Shown here one piece after another: positions 35,650 to 47,201 of a stretch of 64,000 nt of DNA. Below the pieces are notes generated by a model. It was not told the origin of the DNA, ran no database searches, and saw nothing but the letters and a program-made list of their open reading frames with translations. The DNA comes from Inia geoffrensis (taxonomy: Eukaryota; Chordata; Mammalia; Artiodactyla; Iniidae). The first letter of the stretch is position 1; each line of letters begins with the position of its first letter. The DNA is taken from positions 2,728,001 through 2,792,000 of the forward strand of contig CM070911.1 in the NCBI GenBank assembly GCA_036417435.1, in the 5' to 3' direction. The translations under genes and the position numbers were made by a program.

Positions 35650-36515
35650 GTGTTGAAGTGGAGTATAGTCTACTTTTCTGATTGTACCCTGAATTACAGA
35701 CATCCCAATCCCAGGAAAGTGACTCAAACCAGGCCTCTCCTGGTTGGTGCAAAGGACGGAGGAATGGGATTCAGACATGAGAGGGTCGTATTGTGTGAAA
35801 TTGACCCTCGGAGGGGCGAGAATTGTGTCACCAACAAAGTAAGTCACTTCCTTTTCCAAGAAGAAGAATTAAAGTGTTGAGAATGTCACATATTTTCTCC
35901 CTCATAATTTCGAGGTAACCAGAGTTTCTATTTTACAGGCTAAGGCAGGAATGTGAGTGACAGGACTTTTCCACTGAGAGCAGTGTCCAGGACGTGGATA
36001 TGGGTACACAGTGAGAGCATTTGAACTTGCATTAGGTAAAAGAAAACATGAGGCATTCACATTGGACCAGGAAAAATAATACTATCGTAGCTGAGTGCAT
36101 TTAAAAAAACTAAAGTTCATAAAAATTTTTTTCTTTAATATAAAGGAATTAAAAGTTAGCATCATACCTCATAACAAAGAATTTAGTGACTTATTGAAAT
36201 AGTATGATTTATTCCCACTAGAGGCAATGGTATGTCCCTTTTCAAGTACATTTTTCATTTCATCCATACTGTCAAAAGTAGCAGTTCAGATTGGGTGGAC
36301 CATAAACCACTGCAGCCTCTAATTCCCTCCTCCCCCCATTGGACAACTTGGCAATAAAGCAAACCAAACAAATGACAAACAAAAACAAACAACCCCTTGC
36401 CCCAAATCTCCATAGATTATTGTTTTACCTTGCTTTGTCTAGGTGGGTACTCATTCTCCCTATTCTTGGGAAACAATAAAGCACTGGGCAAGCGTGAACC
36501 AGATTTTTTCTTGTT
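35650..36515. other. Unique DNA, nothing recognised
   Basis: No frame or repeat supported; a CAAACAAA-type stretch at about 36360-36393. Confidence 0.45.
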
Positions 36516-36531
36516 CCACTTCCCAATTTTT

Positions 36532-36738
36532 CTTTTCTTTTTTTTTGCGGTACACGGGCCTCTCACTGTTGTGGCCTCTCCCATTGTGGAGCACAGGCTC
36601 CGGACACACAGGCTCAGCGGCCATGGCTCATGGGCCCAGCTGCTCTGCGTCACGTGGGATCTTCCCGGACCGGGGCACGAACCCGTGTCCCCTGCATTGG
36701 CAGGCGGACTATCAACCACCGTGCCACCAGGGAAGCTC
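36532..36738 (-). mobile_element. CHR-type SINE, short form, with 16-bp TSD
   Basis: Minus-strand head begins GGGAGCTTCCCTGGTGGCAC at the right edge; B-box-like GGTTCGTGCCCC; ends in an A-rich tail (T-rich at 36532-36546 on the plus strand). Exact TSD CCACTTCCCAATTTTT at 36516-36531 and 36739-36754. The three overlapping 116-128 codon frames here are shadows of the element. Confidence 0.95.
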
Positions 36739-36754
36739 CCACTTCCCAATTTTT

Positions 36755-39469
36755 GCTTTAAGTCCAACAGGTAGATTCACTGCATCTCACCAGGGACGTT
36801 GTTTTAGTTCAATTAAGTTTAGGAATTGAGCCTAATTCTCAATCAGCCAGCAATGTATTAAGTGGCTCAAAATAAAACCAAGGGTCAGTAAGGGAGACAT
36901 GCAGCCTTGAAAGAAATGAAACTGTCATTTCCTCAGAAGAACGTCCCTTATGAAAGAGGAAATAGATCTTAATTGGCATCCAAAGTAACAACAGCTGAAA
37001 GCCCCAAAGCCTGAGAGCCATTAGACCTCAAACCCAATTAGCCTCCCTTTTCCTGCGCCCCCTGGAGGTGACAGGTGTCCCAGGATTCCTGCTCGTGTCT
37101 ACTTCCTTGTTACTCTCCCCAGGTTGCCACGAAGATGAAAGGGGATTAGGTCTCCCGGGTAACTCTTGTCCTGCAGCATAGATATTTTAGAAACCAATTA
37201 TGCTGGGTTCCTTGGACACAGCCTTGCTTTAAACATCCTCCCCTCAGGCCCTCGGTCTTCAATTTGGACCATAGAACCATCCATGGCATGTGAGTTAACT
37301 TAGGATATAAGACACAAAATACAATTAATATTCTAGTTTCTGTCCTAAGTAGCCATGGACAGCTGTTACGCTTCACAGCAGCTGCTTTTGATGACCATTA
37401 AGAAAAAAATATTATGTAGGGAAATGTAACATTCAGGGCTGTGAGGACTGTGGGAAAGCCAAGGTATTGATTGTAGCTTAGGCAACAGTCAGAAACGGGG
37501 CACACTGACTAGACTCACTGGGGATAAAGTCCCCTATACCGGTGAATATGGATTCCTGAAGTAGACTGAAATCAACGGATGCAGAGGCCAAAATCCGGCA
37601 GAGATAATCAAGAGGCTTGTTGTAAGCTTTAATGGAGCTAATGAATGAAAGGTACCCACTATGAAACCTGGCACGGAGCAAGTGCTCTATGTCAACTCTT
37701 CTTTCCTAAGTTACAGAGACGGCCCCTCAATGAGGGCTCATTCCCTGGAGGCCATGGGGGCACAGCACGTGCTCTGTGAGAGCTGAGCCAGAGAGCTTTG
37801 TCAGATGAAGGAGAGGGGTAAGGAAAGAGCCACTGCTCTAAGCCAAGTCCACAGTGACAATGAAGATGTTAAAAGTACAGAGCCTACCCGATGCATGGGA
37901 TTTAGATGCCCACGTGTATAATAAATATCCAAATTCATGCTTGGGATATATGGATGTGCTGTGCCTTTGGTTGGGATGAGTTTACCATGTCATTGTGGTT
38001 TATACAGACTCTTCCTTCTCGTTTCCTCCCATTCTCCTTGGACTGCATCACAGAATCCACCCCATGGCTGGGTGGACAGCACAGACTCCTTCTCTTTCTT
38101 GCTTCCATGCTGAGTCTTATCTCTTTAAGATATGAACTGGGGGACCAGAGTTGTGTGGTGGTCTTTTATCCAGTGGCTTGACTGATAGTCACTATACAGT
38201 GGGTTCTCCTGATTGATAAACGTTGGCTCTTCCTGGATGTAAGACAGTCTTGGAGTAAGGACGTTCCAGCCTCTGATGTGGTCCAGTGTGATCTGGTCAA
38301 TCCAGCTTTAGGAGGAAAAGGGAAGCCTCCTTCCCGATTGTGAAACTCAGTGTTCCTTTCTCAAAGACTTTCAGCTTTTGTATTTAAGTGACTACTTGAA
38401 TGAGCTTCCCTTTGAAAGGATGAGCAAAGTAGAACAAATGCCTTGGGGATAAGTGTGACAGCTTGAAGGGGACATACAGGGCCAGGCAGAGTAAGAGGGA
38501 GCTTCCTTCATGTACCCAACTGGTGGCCAGGAAGTTTGAAAAGCTACATCTTCCTCTCCCAGGTGATGAGTCTCTCAAGGTAAGAACTGAACGGTGGTTG
38601 CAAACTGTGGGTTTGATGCTGAAGATTAATGGACAGGTATGTTATTTTTCTCATTTTGAAGTGGTCAAGATAAGGTCTAGAACTTCCACTTGACTCAGCT
38701 TTTTTCTCATTGGTACAATAGCAGTTATGGTTTTACACTCAGATTATTACAATGTAAATCACTGAGCCTACTAGCAAATGAACCTTCTCTTCCCATTCAC
38801 AGAAGATACAAAGGTCCAGGGCAATATTATTCAGTGTAGTCCACAGATGGACTCCTGTATGGGAACTCGCAACTATTTACTATAGCTCTGCTAAGAGCTG
38901 GGGGACCAGCCCCAGGGTTAGCCCACTACCACCAAGCACATGATTATTTCAGCTAGCCTTTTCTTCCTGAGAGACATTTTGGTGAAGGAAGTGGTGCCTT
39001 GGTTTACTTGTGTGTACTGCATAAGCTGCCTATGTCTCCCTGATAATTTGAGTAGCCCTGACCTGGGAGGCTTAATCACATCGATGCTGATTATCTGAGA
39101 ATTTATGCTAAAATTGCTGGTAGAATCCACATGTCCTGGCTCTCAATTCTCTGTTTCTCACATGATAATACACTATCAATGATGTAGTAAAAAATGTCTA
39201 ATGTTCTGAGGAACAATTATAAAGAATCTTTTCCACATAGTTTGGAAAACTTTGGGGTTTTAAAACAACATTTTTGTATTTCTACCTCAATCTCCATTGA
39301 AGGCAAATTTTTTTTCTAACAAGACTGTGTAACTAGTGAAGAATAAACAACAAAGGTCAAGTAATTAGGGAAAGAGAGGTGACATGTAATACAAAGTCCA
39401 AAGAACAGAAAGTATTAATGATTTTCTACTTTTCCATTTACCTCATTAAAAAATACAGATAACAACAGT
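36755..39469. other. Unique DNA, moderate GC, no gene supported
   Basis: A MIR-like phrase (GAAACCTGGCACGGAGCAAG) lies at about 37658-37700. Short open frames show no domains or splice structure. Confidence 0.45.
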
Positions 39470-39585
39470 GTATTTCATAAGGTAGAGGACTACATGAGAT
39501 AATCTCTGTAAGCTACTTAAAACAATGCCTGGAACACTGCAAAATTTTCATAAACATTGCCTATTAATAGTAGTACTACCATTAC
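39470..39585 (+). repeat. MIR 3' half
   Basis: GACTACATGAGATAATCTCT, AAGCTACTTAAAACAATGCC and TGGAACACTGCAAAATTTTC follow the MIR 3' core ('aggattaaatgagataat..gcttagcacagtgcctggcac'). Confidence 0.75.
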
Positions 39586-39594
39586 TACTAGCTA

Positions 39595-39835
39595 AAAATT
39601 TTCATAGAGCCTAATACATGATAAACACAATTCTAAATGTCTTGGATAAGTTATTTGATTTCTTCCTTTCCCCAGCCCTAGTAGCTAACACTATTATCTT
39701 CATTTTACAAATGAGTAACTGAAGATAACGGAAGCTATGTAACCTCCCAACGTCCCATAGGTAGTAAGAGATGGAGGGGCTGGCAGAGTGCAGAGTCTTG
39801 GCATTTAACCACTCAGTACTAAGTCAATGGTAGCC
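39595..39835 (-). repeat. MIR, antisense, adjoining a sense MIR
   Basis: Reverse-complement MIR: ACACTATTATCTTCATTTTA, CAAATGAGTAACTGAAG, TAAGAGATGGAGGGGCTGGC and GGCATTTAACCACTCAGTAC. It lies tail to tail with the MIR at 39470-39585. Confidence 0.75.
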
Positions 39836-40369
39836 ACAGAAAGGAAATTCAACAAGAGATGCATCTTAGGCATTTTTTACTGTGAAAATTGTCACTTCTT
39901 TGAAAGAGACAGTGTTTAGTTGGTCTTGGGCTCCTGGAAGAAACTACTGAACAGTATCTGTGTAGTGGAAAGTAAATAATGAAGAGATAGAATTTCCAGG
40001 TGAGAGTTTGCAAAATCATACAGAGGTTTTCCCCGTAAGACGACAACTTCTATTATTCTCGATGACAGTGAAGGCTTGGTTTTGAATCGTGGGTGTACCA
40101 AAGTAATTCTGTAGAACATGTTTAGTTACATACATAGAGATGTTTGGCAATCATAGATTGATAAGGTTATTTGCTGAATTTTTGATAGTAAAATTGAGGT
40201 CTACAATGGTTAAGACTTCTCACAGTTTTAATCCTCTCTGGTAGCCTTACAATGAAAAAGCACTTTTTTGGATTTTCTCTATTTGTACTCACTTCCTTAA
40301 GAGTCCCATCAAGCCCCTTGGTTGTAAACAACATCTACACACTAACAGACAAATATAAATCACAGGCTT
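39836..40369. other. Unique DNA, nothing recognised
   Basis: No frame or repeat supported. Confidence 0.45.
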
Positions 40370-41110
40370 AGGCCTCTCTCCCGAATTCCATACTTGGATA
40401 TTCAACTTCCTCTTGAACTTCTGGGCTTGGATACTGAACAGACCTCTCAAACTCAACATATCCTAAACAGGGCTCTGCCTTTTCCCTGCTAACTTGTTCC
40501 ACCCCCAGACTTCTTCATGTCAATCGATGCTGACTCCAGCTTTCTAGTTATTCAGGCCAAAACCCTTCAAGTCATCCTTGACTTTTCTTTTTCCTTCACT
40601 CTGTGCCTCTAATCCATCAGTTCATTCTGTTGGATCTACTTCAAAACACACAGAGATCCCGGCCATTTCTCATCACTCTCCATATTTTTTATTACATGTC
40701 CATAGTGCTGAACCCACTATATCCTCTTACCTGGATGACCTCAAGGGTGCAGTTTATTCTCAGTGCAACCACTACTGAAACCCCTTGTAAACACTCAGTG
40801 AAGCTGTGTCCTTCCTGCGCTCAAACCTATACAGTGAGCTTCATTCACCTCCGAGATAAAGTCAGAGTCATTAGCAAGGTCGAGAAGGCACTACGTGAGT
40901 GTTCTCTTTCCTTCCGCTGCCCTGAGACTCCCACACTCTTCCACTCCTTTCCACCCCTCACTCGTCTCCAGCTCCACTGACCCTATGCTAGTCTGTGAAG
41001 AGCAGGCATGCTCCCCTTTGGCTGTGGCCCTGAGATGATCTGTGAGGTTAATCCTCTTGCTTCCCTCCTGTCTCCCTTTTCTTGAGGATGCCTTTCCCGA
41101 GCCCTGTGCT
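40370..41110 (+). repeat. LINE-2 (L2) 3' remnant
   Basis: CTTCAAGTCATCCTTGACTT, CTAATCCATCAGTTCATTCT, TCTTACCTGGATGACCTCAA and the CTTCATTCACCTCCGAGATA / AAGTCAGAGTCATTAGCAAG stretch follow the typical order of the L2 3' region. Open frames at 40578-40980 are remnants of this old element, with no intact domain. Confidence 0.68.
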
Positions 41111-41299
41111 TGCCACTGCATCAGTCTTGTGGTCGTGTTCTACTGGCCCCGGAGGCAGAAGGATGTGTAGTGAAGAAAAGTTCAGTTAGAAGCCCCAGTG
41201 TGCAGTATTTGGATGCACAATGACATATATGTCAGAGCACTTGCTTGAGTCCTTAAGCTCAGATCCGCAAATGGTTTATATGTGGAACCCTATGAAACT

Positions 41300-41410
41300 G
41301 GTACTTTATTTGACAGATGAAGGAACTGAAGCACAGAGAGGTTGGGTAACTTGCTTAAAGTCACACAGTAAGGAGAGGGGCTGGTACTTGTACACAGGTA
41401 GTTTCACCTG
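41300..41410 (-). repeat. MIR/L2-type remnant
   Basis: GACAGATGAAGGAACTGAAG, CACAGAGAGGTTGGGTAACT, TGCTTAAAGTCACACAGTAA: the reverse-complement MIR core, well preserved. Confidence 0.78.
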
Positions 41411-41499
41411 GGACTGTACCTTCCATCTCTGAGCAGAAATCTCCTTTTCCCACCTGCAATCCCTTCCCCTCTGGTGAGGGGAGCTGATGTCCTACTGTG

Positions 41500-41695
41500 A
41501 ACACTGGGCAACAGTGATAACATCAATTTATCCTTTTAATAACCCCATAAGGTAAACATGACAAGAACCTTGTTTTTAGGGAGGAAAAAATTGAGACAAA
41601 AATTATTTAGGTGTCAGAGGTCACAACATTAGTTAACAGCAGGTCTGAGATTACAAACCATGTTTCCTGACTCCCAGCCCCAGATTCTTTACAAA
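41500..41695 (-). repeat. MIR remnant
   Basis: TCCTTTTAATAACCCCATAA, GGGAGGAAAAAATTGAGACA, AGAGGTCACAACATTAGTTA and CATGTTTCCTGACTCCCAG match the reverse-complement MIR order. Second MIR in tandem direction within 400 bp. Confidence 0.7.
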
Positions 41696-41748
41696 CCTTA
41701 TGATAACCTGCACTTGGCTCATGATGCTGGCTGTGCTGAAGGAAGTGC

Positions 41749-41780
41749 ATGATCTCTATGATCTTCATCGTAGAGATCAT
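41749..41780. other. Inverted repeat, 12-bp arms with 8-bp loop
   Basis: ATGATCTCTATG at 41749-41760 pairs with CGTAGAGATCAT at 41769-41780 (11 of 12 pairs plus one G-T type mismatch) around ATCTTCAT. No gene end nearby; probably incidental. Confidence 0.7.
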
Positions 41781-43570
41781 CCAATGAAAAAAATCTCAGA
41801 CAGAGCAGCAGTGATTATATCGGTGAGCTAAGAGATGTCAAAGCTTTTGAACTGGGGCATAATTCCTGAAGGTAGCTACAAAGGAGTCTCTGGGGTCATG
41901 CTAAGATGTTTACTTCCAAGGAATAAAAGATGGAATGATGCACTGATTTTCAAAGAGCAGGTTAACTCTTATAGTGTCACATAATCTGGCCAAATTGAGA
42001 GCTGGCAAAAGGCCCTTCCTGGTGTGACTTTGTCACAAGTATAATTAGCTCTAATAGCTCAGCAAGCTTTCTTAGTGACCTTCCTACCAAAAGAATGTGT
42101 GCTGCCAATGGAATGGGTGTTAAATGACTTAGGATGGGGAGCCAGCTTCCTGGTGATTCCACCCGCATTGATCTCTGTGCTCTGAGCTTCCTCATACTCT
42201 TTCTCAACATGTATTGTCCTTGTTAACTGTGTGACCTGATGGGGCTTCCAGGCTCATGGAAGCCCCCCATGGGAGGTCTGCTTAACAAGAATGCCAGGGT
42301 TACACCTTCCCCTCCTGAGATGCCCTACTGCTCAGGTGGGCCTGGAGGGGTGTGTGAAAAGCCCTCAGCCCGCAGCCAGGTCCTGTGTTTAAAATTCACC
42401 CTGGTGAAGACACCATCAAATGTCTCCAGGTGGGCCTGGCCAGAGTGATGATTTGTAATGCCTTTCTGGGAAGTAAGGATAGAAATCTCATTATTTATAA
42501 AAGCTCTGTTATTACTTTTTCATACTGAAAACTTGACCTACAATGTTGTTTTTTAATGTTAAAAATTTAAACAAAAACTTATCACCCTCTCCTAAAATTA
42601 AAAAAAAAAGAACACTGGGAAATGTCTGTCCTCATCGAGGAATCATTTGTTGCATAAAATCGATATGAATTTAGGGAGAAAAGTGAAATTGCTCACATAC
42701 ACACACCCCGTCAACACACATAAAACACACATAAAAAATCTCAAAATTTCTTTTACTCTTTGACGTCTGTGCCGTGACTGTTCCCCAGATGCTCCCATAT
42801 GTCTCCAGATACGTGCCTCTCTATTGCATTATGGCAGGTTAATGGATGTGGCAGGTTAGATTATGACTTAAAACTTGGCATTCCACAGGAAGAAAACACA
42901 ACTTTCAAATACAATGTCTTACTATATGACTGATTTTCTTTAAAAAAAAAAAAACCTGTCAAAACATGACATGTCAGATTCTGTTTCCTTCCACCAACAT
43001 ATCACAATCTGTTTTGATGGAGAAAGGATATATTTTAATTATTTGTTTTTAATCTGACTCCAGACTTGACATATGGCACTTCATTAAGTTCTCTCTACAA
43101 ATTCTGGTAAAAACAAAAACAAGCTGTACAAAGTTATTCAACTTCTGGCATAAAAGTTATTTTGAAGAACTTCTATTATTTCTGATGACATTAAATGATT
43201 TCCCTAACCCACCCCCCAGCTGAAAAGAAGAAAACCCTTCTAAAGATTGGAGTGTCATCTGTTTTGAAAGATTTGCCAGGAATCAATCACAGTAGACGTT
43301 AGCTGTTGGCAAAACGTGTTCCCTGGAAGAGGAAGGGTGGGTACCAGGATACAGGCTTATTGGTCTTTTCATAGACTTTTTCCTCCCTGACATTTGGATA
43401 TATTGAGTAAATTGAGAGGAAATGCCTATATTAACTATTATTTTCAGATTGTGGAAGGAGTCCTGAGTGCCTCAACTCAACCTCAGAAGACGCAGATAAC
43501 AGACCTTTTGTGTTTTTGGATTTATGAAACATGCCTTATTAATACCTGATATAGCACAAGGAAATAATTC
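41781..43570. other. Unique DNA, no gene supported
   Basis: Short A-runs at 42598-42609 and 42942-42954. The frame at 42239-42448 is short and of no known family. Confidence 0.45.
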
Positions 43571-43852
43571 TGACATGGTTTTTCTATTATAGGGAGGCTG
43601 AAACCAAGCAGGACCCTATGGGGCTCCTGGGCACAAAAGCCTTTCTGTGTCCCCTTCCCTGAATTCCAAAGGGCAGGTTCAAACAGTTGCTAACCAGGGA
43701 AGGGAGGGGATGCAGAGACAAGGAAGGAGCAGTCAAGAAACAGTAGTGCAGCCTTGGGGCAGGGTCCTGGTTCCCCCTAAAGGTATACACATAACAATAT
43801 CTTTGAGGTCCTCTGCAGAACTAAAACCTCCACCAAATGGAAGATGTTAATT

Positions 43853-43885
<33 letters not shown>

Positions 43886-44409
43886 GGTATGCAGGCCTCT
43901 CACTGTTGTGGCCTCTCCCGTTGCGGAGCACAGGCTCCGGACGCGCAGGCTCAGCGGCCATGGCTCACGGGCCCAGCAGCTCTGCGGCATGTGGGATCTT
44001 CCCGGACCGGGGCACGAACCCGCGTCCCCTGCATCGGCAGGCGGACTCTCAACCACTGCGCCACCAGGGAAGCCCGAAGATGTTAATTTCTTGATGAAGC
44101 ATTCCTCATTCCAGAGAGGTGACAGTTCACCCACCATCACCTGAAGCCAGATGATCTCTGGATTGAAGGAATGTGGGTCCTGCAGGTACCCTGATACTTA
44201 TTGGCAGCCCCACCGCCTGGACTATAAATCTCCTCACTATTCCCTCCAGGTCAGGACGCATGGTTTTGAGGGAATTAGTCCATTGTGGCCCCCTTTGTCT
44301 GGCAAAGGAATAAAGCTATTCTTTTCTACTTCACCCAAAACTCTGTCTCCAAGATTTAATTTGGTGTCAGGGTACAGAGGCTGGATTTGGCTTCAAGGCC
44401 AATGTAACA
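43571..44409 (+). mobile_element. Candidate endogenous-retrovirus solo LTR, split by a SINE
   Basis: After removal of the SINE at 43857-44075 and its duplicated 17 bp the block is about 600 bp. It has LTR-like architecture: a TATAAA at 44223-44228 followed after about 80 bp by AATAAA at 44309-44314, then a T-rich GCTATTCTTTTCTACTTC stretch. The suggested edges TGACATGG (43571) and CCAATGTAACA (44409) are loosely inverted and fit TG...CA ends, but flanking duplication is not clear. Alternatively the LTR stops near 44360 and TGGTGTCAG at 44362 is the start of a primer-binding site. No gag, pol or env sequence adjoins. Borders and family are uncertain. Confidence 0.45.
43857..44075 (-). mobile_element. 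CHR-type SINE, short form, with 17-bp TSD and long pure poly(A)
   Basis: Minus-strand head GGGCTTCCCTGGTGGCGCAG at 44075, B-box-like GGTTCGTGCCCC, CpG-rich body, and a tail seen as an uninterrupted T-run to 43883 on the plus strand. Exact TSD GAAGATGTTAATTTCTT at 43840-43856 and 44076-44092. Undecayed tail, high CpG content and perfect TSD make it one of the youngest insertions in the window. Confidence 0.97.
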
Positions 44410-44624
44410 GAATTGTCAATTAACCAGAATTTTTTATTGTATCCTACATTAAAAAAATATTTTTTAAACTTATATTCAGGGATTTGTTTAAAATATTTAA
44501 CAAAACTCTTCAAACAAATAAAAAATAATATTAAAAGAATATGCTGATGCCAATACAGATTACCGCCTAGTAATTTAGATTAGAATTATCTTTGTGCCTG
44601 GAAATAATCAATAATGTTCAGAGT

Positions 44625-44800
44625 GATTCATTCATTTATCAGTTCATACAATAAACACTGACAGTGCATAGAAGCTGCTTTATACTGAGCTACAGTACTA
44701 CAAAAAGTAGGAAGGTAAGACACTGCTCTAAGGCACTTCTCAGTGTTAACGAGAAGACTTTTGTTGACCCTAGGGAAGGGAATAGAACTAAGAGGTACCA
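44625..44800 (-). repeat. LINE-2 3' end remnant, antisense
   Basis: GATTCATTCATTTATCAGTT followed by a 'tactgagctacagtactac' phrase is the reverse-complement L2 terminus ('attcattcattcaacaaatatttattgagc'). Confidence 0.55.
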
Positions 44801-45208
44801 GCCAGAATCCTCTAAACAAAGACTGGGCACAAGACCATGCAGGGATTGGACCTTTGGAATCAATCCTAAGGCTGTAGCCTTCTGGGCTCACTAGATTTTT
44901 ATATCCTGTTACTGTTTATGAAAAGGCCATGAAACTATTTCAGCTAGTCCATGCAATTTAATAATTTAATCTATTAGAATTTACTTCTAACATCAATTTG
45001 CTAATTAAGAAGCCACTGTTTTCATTGACGAAAATTTAACATTTATTTTATTAATTAGTAAAGCCTCTGGCATTGATGAGAGATGCACATAGTTGAAAGA
45101 ACTCATGGTAGTTTTCTCTGAAAGTTTGGATTTCAGAGTAAATGCTAGCTTCCCACCAACACTGGGTTATGAGGAACAGGAATATAGACGAAGCTAGCCT
45201 GGTGTGAA

Positions 45209-45210
<2 letters not shown>

Positions 45211-45248
<38 letters not shown>
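45211..45248. repeat. (CA)n microsatellite
   Basis: Nineteen uninterrupted CA units. Confidence 0.97.
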
Positions 45249-45249
<1 letters not shown>

Positions 45250-45274
45250 AAATATTAAAGCACAATTACAGAGC

Positions 45275-45405
45275 TCATAACAGTTCCCTCCAGAAAGTAA
45301 GATTTAGGACGGTAGAGATCCATCTGTTGGCCTCATCAGTGTATCCTCACTGCATACAACTATGTCTAGTCCACAGTATACACTTGACAAACATTTCCTG
45401 ACCAT
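45275..45405 (+). repeat. LINE-2 3' end remnant
   Basis: AGTGTATCCTCACTGCATAC, TAGTCCACAGTATACACTTG and ACAAACATTTCCTGACC follow the L2 3' terminus ('gtatccccagcacctag...gtgctcaataaat'). Confidence 0.6.
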
Positions 45406-45525
45406 CTCTATCAAAAGCAATTAATACATAGTCAGATCACTGAGGAGGTGCATGAGCAGAGGCTAACATCCAGAAATAGAGACTCCAGGGAAAGACACAT
45501 ATGTTCCATCCATTTCCAAAGATGG

Positions 45526-46127
45526 TGTCAACAAAAAAAATATATTCACAAACTAAAAGTTGAGAGCTATGTTTTATTTGGCGGACATACTGAGGACTTC
45601 AAGCCCGAGAGGCAGCATCTCAAGTAACCCTGAGAGAACTGTTCCCAGGAGGTGAGGGGGGAGCTGGGATATACAGGAGTTTTGCAAAAAAGGGCACATA
45701 GTAGGAACACAAGATTACTGTTAATAAAAGAAAACTAGATATCTCAAGTTCAGGAATTTAGCACTTTTTCTATGCATGGGAAGATGCAAGACTCTTGGCT
45801 CACTGAGATCATTCCTTTGATATGCACCTCAGCTACCTCAGTGGGGCCAGTATGATGTGCTTTCCCTTCCTGTGTCCCCTCAGGGGGCACCGTGGGGAGT
45901 GGCTGCAGTCTGATGGCTGCTAGATGGCAGGTATTCTTTGTTTCCTCCCTGAGTTCAGTCAGGGCTCACTGGCTCACCATCGGAGGTGGCTGCAATCCTG
46001 ATGACTGTGACATCCTTTGTTTACTGATACGGCAGGCAATATCCCATTTATCAATGGGATAAGCGAGGACACAAGACAAGGCTTTGTCTCAGTTACTGGT
46101 ACTACTTTTGGTGGTGTTTTATCTTCA
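45526..46127 (-). mobile_element. Candidate solo LTR of an artiodactyl-type endogenous retrovirus, antisense
   Basis: On the minus strand a TATA-like TGTATATCC (plus 45669-45677) precedes AATAAA (plus 45572-45577, read as TTTATT) by about 95 bp, followed by a short terminal part ending TTGACA. Possible ends: TGAAGAT (minus start, 46127) and GTTGACA (minus end, 45526), i.e. TG...CA. No matching TSD seen, so the borders may be off by several bases. I recall similar sequence as a dispersed LTR in cetartiodactyl genomes, but cannot name the family. No internal retroviral sequence is attached. Confidence 0.5.
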
Positions 46128-46961
46128 ATTCCTGTAAGTAAGGAGGAACTAAGACTGATAGGTCTTGTGATAGTCCTCTATATGTAACATGTGTACATAG
46201 AATAGAGTGTGTGGAATTCTCCTTCCAAACACTGGAAAGACATTGAATCAGTCATTCTGAACAACTCAGTTTTTGCCATTCTCATAAGGTCTAAATTCTT
46301 TAAATATAATTATTGTGTTAATTTGACACTATTTGACTATATAATCAGATTCTGTCTACAGAGATAGCCAAAACCAAGTAAACATTCCCTATTTCTATCT
46401 TAAGATTTATTATATGGATTAACTAAAGTTTAAAGTTAGAGGTTAGGATGCAAAGATAAATACAATGACAACTGGAGATCTAAGCAGAATCTAGGTAGAC
46501 TACTAAGGAGGCATATGGCGAATATATGAGAAGACCTTGAACTTCAGTATGAGAGGCAATGCTCTTTCTTTTTGACATAGGGAGACCAATGAGAAGCCTG
46601 TAAAATCTGTGTTGAGGAAGTAGATAGGGAAATTTTCTGCAGAGTAGGAAACATTTGTTGCCAAGAGTTGTGTATTTAAGTGAGATGTATTCCTCATTGA
46701 GGAAGGTAATCCTCATCATTCCTAAGGGCCAAGAAATTATAGTCTCAGGGCAGCTGAAGCTGAAATCCCATTGGAATAAAATAGAATGCCAAGAGCATTG
46801 TCAGGGTTATTTTTCTGGCCACAGAAACACATTCATAATAACAAGAATGCCTCCACTGGAGCTCTTCCCTGGGATCCATAAATGTAAAGGACCCAAGAGA
46901 GACTGGAGACCCCACAGGACAACATGCAGTTTGAGAGTCAAGGGCATCAGCAGTTGATATT
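46128..46961. other. Unique DNA, nothing recognised
   Basis: The 100-codon frame at 46655-46957 has no recognisable domain. Confidence 0.4.
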
Positions 46962-46977
46962 AAATTATACCTTGAGA

Positions 46978-47184
46978 AGGCTTCCCTGGGGGCGCAGTGG
47001 TTGAGAGTCCGCCTGCCGATGCAGGGGACACAGGTTCGTGCCCCGGTCCGGGAAGATCCCACACGCCGCGGAGCGGCTGGGCCCGTGAGCCATGGCCGCT
47101 GAGCCTGCGCGTCCGGAGCCTGTGCTCCGTGGCAGGAGAGGCCGCGGCAGTAAGAGACCCACGTACCGCCAAAAAAAAAAAAAA
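46978..47184 (+). mobile_element. CHR-type SINE, short form, with ~16-bp TSD
   Basis: Head GGCTTCCCTGGGGGCGCAGT (a T-to-G change in the A-box region), B-box-like GGTTCGTGCCCC, CpG-rich body (ACACGCCGCGGAGCGGCTGG), A-run tail. TSD AAATTATACCTTGAGA at 46962-46977 and AAATTATACCTTTGAGA from 47185, differing by one T. The 169-codon minus-strand frame at 46745-47254 runs through this element and is not a gene. Confidence 0.95.
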
Positions 47185-47201
47185 AAATTATACCTTTGAG
47201 A

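Noticed and set aside
36397..36829. Three overlapping frames of 116-128 codons with Gly/Pro/Ser-rich sequence
   Set aside because: All are translations of one CHR SINE in different phases.
45211..45248. Direct repeats suggestive of a CRISPR array
   Set aside because: Simple dinucleotide repeats without spacers in a mammalian sequence; no array-like structure anywhere in the window.
43571..46127. A single provirus between the two LTR-like blocks
   Set aside because: The blocks differ in sequence and orientation, and the DNA between them holds L2 remnants and a (CA)n tract rather than gag, pol or env.
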